Shown piece by piece: positions 16,935 through 24,344 of a stretch of 64,000 nucleotides of DNA. Position numbers and translations under genes: made by a program. The notes under the pieces were generated by a model. That model saw only the letters and a list, made by a program, of their open reading frames with translations. It did not search any database and was not told where the DNA came from. This stretch comes from an uncultured Clostridia bacterium (GTDB lineage Bacteria; Bacillota; Clostridia; Peptostreptococcales; Anaerovoracaceae). Location: the NCBI GenBank assembly GCA_934256595.1, contig CAKQOW010000003.1:11677-75676 (forward strand), read 5' to 3'. Within the stretch, counting starts at the first letter, position 1, and every line of letters starts with the position of its first letter.

Positions 16935-17318
16935 ATGGACAGAAATTTAGAGGACAATATGCCCATATATATGCAGATAATGAACAGAATAAGGGAGGCC
17001 ATCGCTTCGGGGGAGCTTGCGGCAGGCGATAAGGTACCGTCTGTCAGAGAATTTGCTTCAGAGTTTGAGGTAAACCCGAATACTATGCAGAGGGCGCTGA
17101 TGGAGCTTGAGAGAGAGGGAATACTCGTATCGGAGAGAGCCATAGGCAGATTTGTGACTGATGACAGAAGCAAAATAGATGCGATGCGCCGCGAGTCAGG
17201 CTCAAGGGCAACTGATACTTTCATCAGACAGATGACAGACCTTGGCTTTTCAGAGGAGGAAATGCTGGATTTTTTTCGTGAGAGATATGGAGAAACGCTG
17301 AGAAAGCAGGTGGGATAA
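16935..17318 (+). CDS. GntR-family regulator, YtrA subfamily
   Basis: This 127-residue regulator has an N-terminal winged helix (PIYMQIMNRIREAIASGELAAGDKVPSVREFA, DNA-binding EFEVNPNTMQRALMELEREG). A short C-terminal helical dimerisation tail (about 85-127) takes the place of a large ligand domain, as in YtrA. Such regulators repress ABC transporter operons and respond to cell-wall antibiotics or related stress. It is directly followed by the ABC ATPase gene (TAA then ATG) and preceded by an inverted repeat that fits its operator. Confidence 0.92.
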   Translation: MDRNLEDNMPIYMQIMNRIREAIASGELAAGDKVPSVREFASEFEVNPNTMQRALMELEREGILVSERAIGRFVTDDRSKIDAMRRESGSRATDTFIRQMTDLGFSEEEMLDFFRERYGETLRKQVG

Positions 17319-18065
17319 ATGGAGAGAAAACTAAGACTGGTAGAGTCTCCGCCTATAGTGGAGATTAAGGAGCTGACTAAAACCTTTGATACTGTTACGG
17401 CATTAGACGATGTATCACTGGAAATCGGAGAGGGGAAGATAATAGGTCTGCTTGGCTCAAACGGAAGCGGGAAAACCACAATGCTTAAAATTCTGGCGGG
17501 GCTGTGTATGAAATACGAGGGACAGGTCCATATAGACGGCAGAAGTCCCGGAGCATTTACGAAATCAGAGGTTGCATATCTGCCCGACAGAAGCGGTTTG
17601 CCGGAAAAAATGGAAGTTGCCGAGATGATAAAAATCTACAGAACTTTCTTTGATGATTTTGACGAGGACAAATGCCGCAGGCTGCTTAATCTGTTTGACA
17701 TCGGGCTGAGAAGAACCACCAAGGGTATGTCAAAGGGTATGACTGACAAGCTGCAGCTTGCGCTGATGATGTCAAGAAACGCAAGGCTGTATCTGCTTGA
17801 CGAGCCCCTTGGAGGCATAGATGTCGAGGCAAGAGATCACGTGCTTGATATAATTCTTGATAACTTCAATCCGCAGGGCACAATGATAATAGTCACCCAC
17901 CTTATAGGTGAAATCGAAAGACTGTTTGATGAAATTATAGTGCTTGAAAAGGGCAGGCTCAGACTGCAGGGAAGCTGTGACGACATCAGAGCGAAATACG
18001 GGAATTCACTGGTGGATTGCATTAAGGAAATTACAAGAGAGAGCAGAAGTGAACAATATATTTAA
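17319..18065 (+). CDS. ABC transporter ATP-binding protein
   Basis: This 248-residue ATPase has Walker A GSNGSGKTT (about residues 47-55), a degenerate signature around SKGMSKGMTDKLQLALMMSR, Walker B LYLLDEPLGGID, and the switch His in IIVTHLIGEIE. The weak signature is typical of ATPases paired with YtrA-type regulators (YtrB group). It presumably energises the two membrane proteins encoded at the end of this operon (21226-22577). It overlaps the next gene by 17 bases. Confidence 0.93.
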   Translation: MERKLRLVESPPIVEIKELTKTFDTVTALDDVSLEIGEGKIIGLLGSNGSGKTTMLKILAGLCMKYEGQVHIDGRSPGAFTKSEVAYLPDRSGLPEKMEVAEMIKIYRTFFDDFDEDKCRRLLNLFDIGLRRTTKGMSKGMTDKLQLALMMSRNARLYLLDEPLGGIDVEARDHVLDIILDNFNPQGTMIIVTHLIGEIERLFDEIIVLEKGRLRLQGSCDDIRAKYGNSLVDCIKEITRESRSEQYI

Positions 18066-18630
18066 AAAACACAGAGTATGGCTTGCAGTGGTAATTGCAG
18101 CGGCAGTTATTGCAGGAGTCGTAACCGGAGCCAGAGCGCTGTATATTAACAGCTTCGGCAAAGCGCCCTTTCCCGCATATCTGCCCGGACCATATTCTTC
18201 ACTTGAAAGCGATATGCTTGTCGCAGATGAGAGAGCAGGGAGCGCTGCAGACAGACCGGCTTACAGGGAACTTGACTTTGCCAGAAGCAAAATCATATCA
18301 CCTAAGGGCTTTGGCTTCAAAAGGCAGTTTACCTTTGATGAAAGAACCGCAGTCAGCATGGACGTTTCAGGCGGCGTCATGGGCTATGTGAATAATTACA
18401 CCTACGGCATATACAAAGATGAGCTGCTGATGAAACCTGTTTCCGAAAAAAACACAAAAGGAGAAAGTGATGCGGCCAAAGCTGATGAAATGGACATAGA
18501 TTATGATTACGGTTTTGGCATAAGCGCAGAGCTTGAACCGGGAACCTATTACATCGGCATATGCATACCGGCTGTCAGAAAAACTCCGATGATAACCGAA
18601 TACAGTCTGGAATTCAGGGAACTGAAATAG
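18049..18630 (+). CDS. Membrane-anchored extracytoplasmic protein of the ABC operon
   Basis: This 193-residue protein has an N-terminal membrane segment (about 8-25: WLAVVIAAAVIAGVV) and then a soluble outer domain with strands such as FGFKRQFTFDERTAVSMDVSG and ELEPGTYYIGICIPA. The latter resembles a lipid- or polymer-facing beta-sandwich. The GTG at 18049, overlapping the ATPase gene, gives a start immediately before the hydrophobic segment; the longer frame upstream would lie inside the ATPase gene. No family is recognised. It is likely an accessory surface component of the transporter. Confidence 0.65.
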   Translation: MNNIFKKHRVWLAVVIAAAVIAGVVTGARALYINSFGKAPFPAYLPGPYSSLESDMLVADERAGSAADRPAYRELDFARSKIISPKGFGFKRQFTFDERTAVSMDVSGGVMGYVNNYTYGIYKDELLMKPVSEKNTKGESDAAKADEMDIDYDYGFGISAELEPGTYYIGICIPAVRKTPMITEYSLEFRELK

Positions 18631-18661
18631 ATATTAGAGGCAGCTTATCAGGGAGGATGAT

Positions 18662-19912
18662 ATGAAAAGCAGAATAATTCCCGTAAGCATAGCGGCAGCT
18701 TTAGCGCTGGCAGGCATTTTAGGCATACTGACAAATGACCTTTTGGGATATGATATTAAAAATCCCGATACTAAGGGCAGGGCAGAGCTGCTGGTTACAG
18801 CAGAGGATATAGAGATAATCGACGCCTCAAAAGACCTCTTTTATATCAAAGCCATAGGCGGGGGATATGCCATTACCGATAAATACGGAAACCCGCTTGC
18901 AGATATGAGAGGCTTCGGAGGGCTGAAACAGCACAGCGGAGACCTGCTTGCAGTTAAAAAGGACGGCAGTACAGCAGTTGTGAATATCAGCGAAACAGTA
19001 AAACAGGGAAAGCCCGTATATGCGGTATATGATGAAGCGATACTGAGCGGTGACGGTACATATATGCTTGTAAAACAAAACGGCAGATGTATTGTGCAGG
19101 ATATGAAAGGCAGAGTGCTTTATGAGGCAGAGGACTATAATGCAGTAAGCCTGAAAGAGGGTTATATAACTGACAGACAGGCGATAGTAAACCTTGCAGA
19201 CGGCAGGACAGAATACAGGCTTCCTGAGGGGTATGAGGCAGTGGCGTACGGCAGTGGCTTCTGGATTATAGGGGTTACTGACGAGCAGCTTGTATCGAGC
19301 TATTCCGGCTACTATATGCTTGACGACAAATATAATATAGCCTTTGAGGGCAGGATGATTGAGGAATACAAAATCTATGACGGCTACATATGGCTCATTT
19401 ACGAGAAGAACGAAAAGTATACTGACATACGTGCAGACGGAACCGGCGGGTATATATCCCAAAATTGCGAGACCGCAGTAATTGATGCAAAGGGCAGACT
19501 CGTTTACAGGGATAAATACAGCAGGTTCTGCAGGGGCATTACCGGCGGTATACTGGCCGTAAGCGACTGTGAATACAGCTATACGGAAAAGAATATATCA
19601 GGAGAAATTTCATATATCCGCCTTGCGGGAGATAAGCGGGGAGATACCCTGTATAAATCAGAGGACCTGTGCTATATGGACTTTGAGGACGGCATAGGCA
19701 CGGTATGCGTTATGAAAAGCAGATATGCCGAGGACAGAAGATACATAGGCGACACAGACAGCGCCGCATACGAATGGTATTTTGTCGATGAGAATATGAA
19801 AAGGATTTCAAACACAGTCCACGGCATTGACGGCGCGACTGACTGCGGGTATGCAGTAAAGGATACCGGAAATTACAAAGGACTTTATGATTTAAGAGGA
19901 TTATTAAAATAA
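18662..19912 (+). CDS. Membrane-anchored beta-repeat protein, paralogue 1
   Basis: This 416-residue protein has an N-terminal hydrophobic anchor (MKSRIIPVSIAAALALAGILGIL) and a long extracellular region. That region consists of repeated short beta units (YAITDKYGNPLADMRGFG, YMLVKQNGRCIVQDMKGRVLY, YYMLDDKYNIAFEGRMI), a pattern like WG-repeat or beta-propeller proteins. A GGGAGG site precedes it. It is followed by a clear paralogue (19941-21233) with the same N-terminus and shared blocks such as SRYAEDRR. The role within this ABC operon is unknown. Confidence 0.75.
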   Translation: MKSRIIPVSIAAALALAGILGILTNDLLGYDIKNPDTKGRAELLVTAEDIEIIDASKDLFYIKAIGGGYAITDKYGNPLADMRGFGGLKQHSGDLLAVKKDGSTAVVNISETVKQGKPVYAVYDEAILSGDGTYMLVKQNGRCIVQDMKGRVLYEAEDYNAVSLKEGYITDRQAIVNLADGRTEYRLPEGYEAVAYGSGFWIIGVTDEQLVSSYSGYYMLDDKYNIAFEGRMIEEYKIYDGYIWLIYEKNEKYTDIRADGTGGYISQNCETAVIDAKGRLVYRDKYSRFCRGITGGILAVSDCEYSYTEKNISGEISYIRLAGDKRGDTLYKSEDLCYMDFEDGIGTVCVMKSRYAEDRRYIGDTDSAAYEWYFVDENMKRISNTVHGIDGATDCGYAVKDTGNYKGLYDLRGLLK

Positions 19913-19940
19913 TGTGAGGCAGCATTGGGGGAAAGAACAG

Positions 19941-21233
19941 ATGAAAAGCAGAATAATACCGATAAGCATAGCTGTAGTTTTAGCTGTTGCAGCGCTTGCC
20001 TGCATACTGATGCAGTGCTATGTGAAATATGATATAGAAAGATTTGATAAGGATCGCAGGGTGACAGAAAATTTTGTGGCTGAAAGCATAGACATAATTG
20101 ACGGCGAGAAGAGGCTGTTTTATGTAAAATTTGCGCGTATGGGATATGACGATGCTACGGGGGAGCACAGGACCGACAGGAACCATTACGACATTACCGA
20201 TGATCATGGAAACAGCCTTGTGAATATGAAAGAATTCGGAAAACTGAAGCAGCAGGCAGGAAACTGGATTGCAGTGAAAAAAGGCAGCAAAACGGCAATT
20301 GTGGATATTAAAAAATCGGTAAAGCGGGCAGAGGCTGTATATACGGTCTATGATGGCGCCGTAATCAGCAGTGACGGCAAATATGCAGTGGTAAAAGAAA
20401 ACGGCAGATGCTATGTGCAAAATATGAGTGGCAGAGTGCTTTATGAGTCAGAGGATCTGAATGCCTCAAGCCCTAAAGCAGGCTATATAGCCGAAAAAAC
20501 AGACGGCGGCAGACAGGCTGTAGTGAACTTTAAAACCGGCAGAAGCGAATATGAGCTGCCGAAAGGAGAGGAAGCTGTAGCATATGGAAGCGGCTTCTGG
20601 GTTATAGGGATTGCAGATGATAAATACGAAAGCGGATATTCCGGTTACTATCTGCTGGACGACAGATATAATATGGCGTTTGGCGGACGGCTGATTACGG
20701 AATACAAAATATGTGACGGCTACATATGGCTTCTATATGAGCCGGGTCGCACCTATGACAGCAGAAATACCGACGATGAATATTCAATCGGTGAATACGA
20801 AGCGACGGTAATAAATGAAGAAGGCGAGATTGTCTACAGAGGAGAATACGGCACTTTCTTCAGAGGTATCTCAGGTGATGTGCTGGCAGTCAGCATCAGA
20901 AGCGGCTGGTGCGGCGCAAATGATATTTCATATATGTATCTTGCAGGCGACAATGCAGGAGAGGTTTTCCTGACCAGTAAGGACCTTTACTATATGGACT
21001 ATGATGACGGCGTGGGAGCTGTATGCAGTATGAAAAGCAGATACGCCGAGGACAGGCGCTGTATGGGAGGAGAAAACAATCCGGCTTATGAATGGAGCTA
21101 TGTAGATGAGGACCTGAAACGTCTTGCATACGGAGGCTCCGGCGGTGACGCAACCGACGGCGGATATGCTGTAAAGTATTATGGTGAGGCGCAGTTTCTT
21201 GCAGGTTTTAAGGGGGTTATTAAAAATGACTAA
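19941..21233 (+). CDS. Membrane-anchored beta-repeat protein, paralogue 2
   Basis: This 430-residue tandem duplicate of the preceding gene shares MKSRIIPISIAV at the N-terminus, VAYGSGFW, IWLLYE, MKSRYAEDRR and AYEW(S/Y). The two have diverged throughout, so the duplication is not recent. One N-terminal anchor is followed by a beta-rich ectodomain. The ATG at 19941 (after GGGGGAAAG) is chosen because it matches the paralogue's start; an in-frame ATG 27 bases upstream gives a poorer beginning. The stop overlaps the next gene by eight bases. Function is unknown. Confidence 0.75.
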   Translation: MKSRIIPISIAVVLAVAALACILMQCYVKYDIERFDKDRRVTENFVAESIDIIDGEKRLFYVKFARMGYDDATGEHRTDRNHYDITDDHGNSLVNMKEFGKLKQQAGNWIAVKKGSKTAIVDIKKSVKRAEAVYTVYDGAVISSDGKYAVVKENGRCYVQNMSGRVLYESEDLNASSPKAGYIAEKTDGGRQAVVNFKTGRSEYELPKGEEAVAYGSGFWVIGIADDKYESGYSGYYLLDDRYNMAFGGRLITEYKICDGYIWLLYEPGRTYDSRNTDDEYSIGEYEATVINEEGEIVYRGEYGTFFRGISGDVLAVSIRSGWCGANDISYMYLAGDNAGEVFLTSKDLYYMDYDDGVGAVCSMKSRYAEDRRCMGGENNPAYEWSYVDEDLKRLAYGGSGGDATDGGYAVKYYGEAQFLAGFKGVIKND

Positions 21234-21954
21234 CAGTATTGATAATTCAATCCGTCTTGGGATGAGACAAAACAGAGATGACTTCATAATTGCAGCGGTG
21301 CTGATAATAGGGCTCGGACTTTCGGCAGGAGCCTTTGCGCCTCTCCTGTTTGCAATGGTGGCGGCAGGTATAGTATTTGAAGTAAGAGTATGCAAAAGAG
21401 TGTTTTATGACAGCGTATACGGCAGGCAGGGATATTTCTATATGATGCTTCCCGTAGATGTCCGGCAGCTTGTAATATCCAAGCTTTATACAGCATCGGT
21501 TCTGTCTGCCGGAATAATCGCAGTGCTGGTTATAGGGGGAGTATTCTATTTCTGGACCAGCTTTAATTCGGTGACAATATTTGAAATTATGGACCAACTC
21601 ACAGCACAGCTTGTTCTGATCGTAAAAATGGAGCTTGTATATGCTGTTCCCATAACGCTGATTTCGTGGATTATAGGGATTGTGACGCAGATGACCGTTA
21701 TATTCACAGCCATTGTATGCTACAGCAGTCTGCCTGAAAAAAAGCATACAGGACTGTACAAAGCGCTTACAATAATTGCAGGGGCAGCAGCGGTGCTGTA
21801 TGCCGTAAGACCCGCATCAGCCCTTATAGGCTTTGGAGTTCTGGAGAGCTCAATACTTCTCATAATTGCAGAGGCGGTATTTCAGATAATTGTAACGGCG
21901 GCGCTTTACAGATATATAGTCAGAGTGCTGGAAAAATACTATATGGTGATATGA
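21226..21954 (+). CDS. ABC exporter membrane subunit 1
   Basis: This 242-residue protein has about six hydrophobic segments (for example 20-45, 90-115, 145-170, 180-200, 210-230) and an N-terminal cytoplasmic part, NSIDNSIRLGMRQNRDD. The layout fits ABC-2-type or YtrC/D-like permeases. The ATG at 21226 has GGGGG upstream and overlaps the previous stop. It overlaps the second membrane gene by four bases (ATGA). It is likely the permease partner of the ATPase at 17319. Confidence 0.75.
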   Translation: MTNSIDNSIRLGMRQNRDDFIIAAVLIIGLGLSAGAFAPLLFAMVAAGIVFEVRVCKRVFYDSVYGRQGYFYMMLPVDVRQLVISKLYTASVLSAGIIAVLVIGGVFYFWTSFNSVTIFEIMDQLTAQLVLIVKMELVYAVPITLISWIIGIVTQMTVIFTAIVCYSSLPEKKHTGLYKALTIIAGAAAVLYAVRPASALIGFGVLESSILLIIAEAVFQIIVTAALYRYIVRVLEKYYMVI

Positions 21955-22577
21955 TGAACAGAAAAAACACTGAATATCTGAAACTTAATATCAGAATGTG
22001 CATAGGAGAAATACTGATATCCCTTGCAGCCTTCCTTATATGGCTCATAGCAGGGCACATTTCCGATATGCCGGGGGATAAGTTTGAAATCCCTATGATA
22101 ATAATTACAGCATTTATGTGGATAAGAACAGCAGGGAAGCTTGTCAGCCGGAATATGTTTGAGAGCGAAGCTTATCTTTATCAGAGCCTGCCGGTTTCAT
22201 ATGCATGCATTACCTTTACCAAGGTGGGCCTTGGGTCAATAGCGCTGTTTCCGCTGATGAGCTTTTTCGCAATCTTAAAACGGCAGGAATACGCCCTCTG
22301 GCAGCAGCTTGCAGAAGGACTGCTCCTTGCGGTGATGTTTTCAGCCCTTATATACATAATACAGATATATATGGCAGGACAGGGCACGAGGAAAAAAAGA
22401 ACCCTTGCTCCTGTATATACAGGACTTGCAATACTTGTAATCATTATGTTTCTTCCGGTCACACTGGAAATACCCGGAACGAATATGTATAGTGCTGCAG
22501 CCATACTGGCAGCAGCAGACCTGCTGCTTGCCGCCGCAGCGGTAAAGGCGATGAAGTGGTGGTATGTACTGTCGTAA
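21951..22577 (+). CDS. ABC exporter membrane subunit 2
   Basis: This 208-residue protein has about six hydrophobic segments and a short cytoplasmic N-terminus (NRKNTEYLKLNIRM) like the preceding permease. The two probably form the membrane channel with the ATPase. Two adjacent ATGs (21951 and 21954) are possible starts; the first overlaps the upstream stop as ATGA. It is the last gene of the GntR-ABC operon, followed by a terminator at 22669. Confidence 0.72.
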   Translation: MMNRKNTEYLKLNIRMCIGEILISLAAFLIWLIAGHISDMPGDKFEIPMIIITAFMWIRTAGKLVSRNMFESEAYLYQSLPVSYACITFTKVGLGSIALFPLMSFFAILKRQEYALWQQLAEGLLLAVMFSALIYIIQIYMAGQGTRKKRTLAPVYTGLAILVIIMFLPVTLEIPGTNMYSAAAILAAADLLLAAAAVKAMKWWYVLS

Positions 22578-22668
22578 GAGGCGAAAGAGCGGGAAGAAAG
22601 CAGCAATGCGGGGTAGCATCTCCGGTATGTAAATATCTTGAGCAGGGAAATTTAATAATGGACAGATG

Positions 22669-22711
22669 ATCCACCGGTATGATATTGATATTGGTGGATT
22701 GTTTGTTTTTT
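22669..22711 (+). terminator. Intrinsic terminator ending the GntR-ABC operon
   Basis: ATCCACC (22669-22675) pairs with GGTGGAT (22693-22699), followed by TGTTTGTTTTTT. The rest of the 284-base gap to the HicB-like gene shows no gene. Confidence 0.7.
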
Positions 22712-22861
22712 GAAAAAGAGCGTAAAAAACCTGATTAATGAAATGTGTTTTCACCTGAAATGTAAAAATAAAGAATTATAAGTTAAAAAACAGAAAACGT
22801 TTGTTGACATAAATATGCATATCCTGCAATTTTTACACCTGAGGAGGAAGGCGGTTTTTCT

Positions 22862-23203
22862 GTGGCTTTTCCGGATTTAGAAAGCTGTTATACCTGCGGT
22901 GACAATATGGCAGATGCTTTAATTATGGCGGAGGATGTTCTTGCTCTTACACTTTACGGATACGAAGAAGAACACAGGGTAATTCCGGCACCTTCGCAGA
23001 GAAAAGAGATTGATACAGAAGATGACGAGGCGTTTGTGAATTTTGTTTCGTGCGATACTTTGGAATTTCGAAAGAAATTCAGCAATAAGGCTGTAAAGAA
23101 AACTTTAACAATTCCCACTTGGCTCAATGAAATGGCTATAGAAAGCAATGTGAATTTCTCCACAGTGCTTCAGGAAGCATTGAAGAAGCATTTAGGCCTG
23201 TAG
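22862..23203 (+). pseudogene. Orphan HicB-like antitoxin, start codon apparently lost
   Basis: The reading frame encodes a HicB-type partial RNase-H fold (SVAFPDLESCYTCGDNMADAL) and a C-terminal ribbon-helix-helix-like segment (KKTLTIPTWLNEMAIESNVNFSTVLQEALKKH). The family N-terminal strand is still encoded just upstream in frame from 22811 (KYAYPAIFTPEEEGGF). However, the codon where ATG is expected is CAT, directly preceded by TGA, so translation could begin only at the GTG at 22862. No HicA toxin gene is adjacent. The protein may be a truncated, still-expressed regulator, so pseudogene is my best but not certain call. Confidence 0.6.
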
Positions 23204-23365
23204 ATAATCGGCAGGGTGGGCAAACCGGAAATTGCAAAAAGACAGAGCGAATTTGTTGCTCAACTGCAAAACCTTGGTGTGTATGGCTATAAGCCGTACA
23301 TTGTATGTACGAATGCTTGATGGATTTAAATATAGATGATATAATAAAAATAATTTAAGGAGGTA

Positions 23366-23494
23366 ATGAGGAATCTTGGCATAGCAGGAATACACATACT
23401 ATGCCAGTCGATAGTTATCGTGTACTGTAAATACCTTATGATAGAAAGAAAACGGTCACTGTGCTGCGTATTGTTTATGCGGGAAGCAGTATGA
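23366..23494 (+). CDS. Candidate small protein, 42 residues
   Basis: The ORF begins with ATG four bases after a strong AAGGAGG (23357-23363), better than chance in this gap. It encodes MRNLGIAGIHILCQ then SIVIVYCKYLMIERKR, a short hydrophobic stretch with basic residues. No family is recognised and no homologue can be checked here. It may be a genuine small membrane protein or a remnant. Confidence 0.35.
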   Translation: MRNLGIAGIHILCQSIVIVYCKYLMIERKRSLCCVLFMREAV

Positions 23495-23571
23495 AGGGTA
23501 AATTGTAAATATCAGATATTAAATGCACCTTAATCGGGTGTGTTTTCTTTTGAAGCAAATAATGGTATGAT

Positions 23572-23593
23572 ATTCTTAATAAATTCTTAATAA
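23572..23593 (+). repeat. 11-base direct repeat upstream of the VanRS-like operon
   Basis: ATTCTTAATAA occurs twice head to tail (23572-23582 and 23583-23593), with a related TTTCTTAAAGA about 18 bases further on. Direct repeats with 11-base spacing are typical binding sites for OmpR-family regulators, and the next gene encodes one, so autoregulation is plausible. Confidence 0.55.
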
Positions 23594-23648
23594 ATTACTC
23601 CCTTTTTTCTTAAAGAGAATTTATGCATAATATCAGTGGAGGTTGGAA

Positions 23649-24344
23649 ATGAGTAATATTTTAATTTGTGATGATGAGAAGGATATCGTATCAGCTCTCA
23701 GAATCTGCCTTGCTGCAGAAGGGTATGAAATCTTTGAAGCATATAACGGTATGGAGGCTCTGAATGTAATCAGACAAAATGATATTCATCTTGTACTGCT
23801 TGATATTATGATGCCCGAAATGGACGGAATAAGCACGCTGGCAAAAATAAGAGAAAACTACAATATGCCGGTGCTTTTCATATCAGCCAAGAGTGAGGAT
23901 GCCGACAAGATACTGGGGCTTAATATAGGGGCGGACGACTATATAACCAAACCTTTTAATATTATCGAGGTGGTTGCAAGAGTCAAATCCAATCTGCGAA
24001 GATATATGAGGCTTGGTTCAAATGTCAGCGGCAGCAGCAGAATAGAAATCGGAGGCTTATGCCTTGATGACAGCGAGAAAACAGTCACTGCTGACGGCGA
24101 GGAGATAAATCTGACGCCGACAGAGTATGAAATACTCAAGCTGCTTATGAAAAATCCAGGCAAGGTGTTTTCGCCGAGAGAGATATACGAAAAGGTCTGG
24201 AAGGAAACTCTGCTTGGCAGTGAGAACACAGTGGCGGTACATATAAGGCATTTGAGAGAAAAGCTTGAAATCAACCCTGCAGACCCGAGATACATCAAGG
24301 TTGTCTGGGGGCAGGGCTACAAGATACAGGGGGTAGGCAGATAA
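23649..24344 (+). CDS. VanR-like OmpR-family response regulator
   Basis: This 231-residue regulator has a receiver domain with Asp8-Asp9, phosphoacceptor Asp52 in LVLLDIMMPEMDG and Lys in YITKPFNIIEV. A winged-helix domain (NLTPTEYEILKLLMKNPGKVFS, VAVHIRHLREKLE, VVWGQGYKI) follows. The ATG at 23649 is chosen from GGAGG six bases upstream; the in-frame TTG two codons earlier is less likely. The kinase gene follows without a gap. The sequence resembles VanR of Firmicutes, but no van resistance genes are nearby, so only the regulator class is claimed. Confidence 0.92.
   Translation: MSNILICDDEKDIVSALRICLAAEGYEIFEAYNGMEALNVIRQNDIHLVLLDIMMPEMDGISTLAKIRENYNMPVLFISAKSEDADKILGLNIGADDYITKPFNIIEVVARVKSNLRRYMRLGSNVSGSSRIEIGGLCLDDSEKTVTADGEEINLTPTEYEILKLLMKNPGKVFSPREIYEKVWKETLLGSENTVAVHIRHLREKLEINPADPRYIKVVWGQGYKIQGVGR

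Larger units (their letters stand above)
23204..23648 (+). other. Gap with gene remnants, a small ORF and regulator repeats
   Basis: This 445-base gap holds several items. A 34-codon open stretch at 23216-23320 (VGKPEIAKRQSEFVAQ...) in the HicB frame looks like the tail of a lost gene. A 42-codon ORF lies at 23366-23494. A weak hairpin at about 23524-23540 (GCACC/GGGTGT then TTTTCTTTT) follows. An 11-base direct repeat sits at 23572-23593, before the VanR-like gene. Confidence 0.5.

Noticed and set aside
22862..23203. A complete hicAB toxin-antitoxin pair
   Set aside because: No HicA-like frame is present on either side within 250 bases.
23218..23226. GGGCAAACC resembling the core of a c-di-GMP-I riboswitch
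   Set aside because: The remaining aptamer parts (GCAAAGCC, GGUAGGUAGCGG) are absent and the sequence lies in a coding-like remnant.
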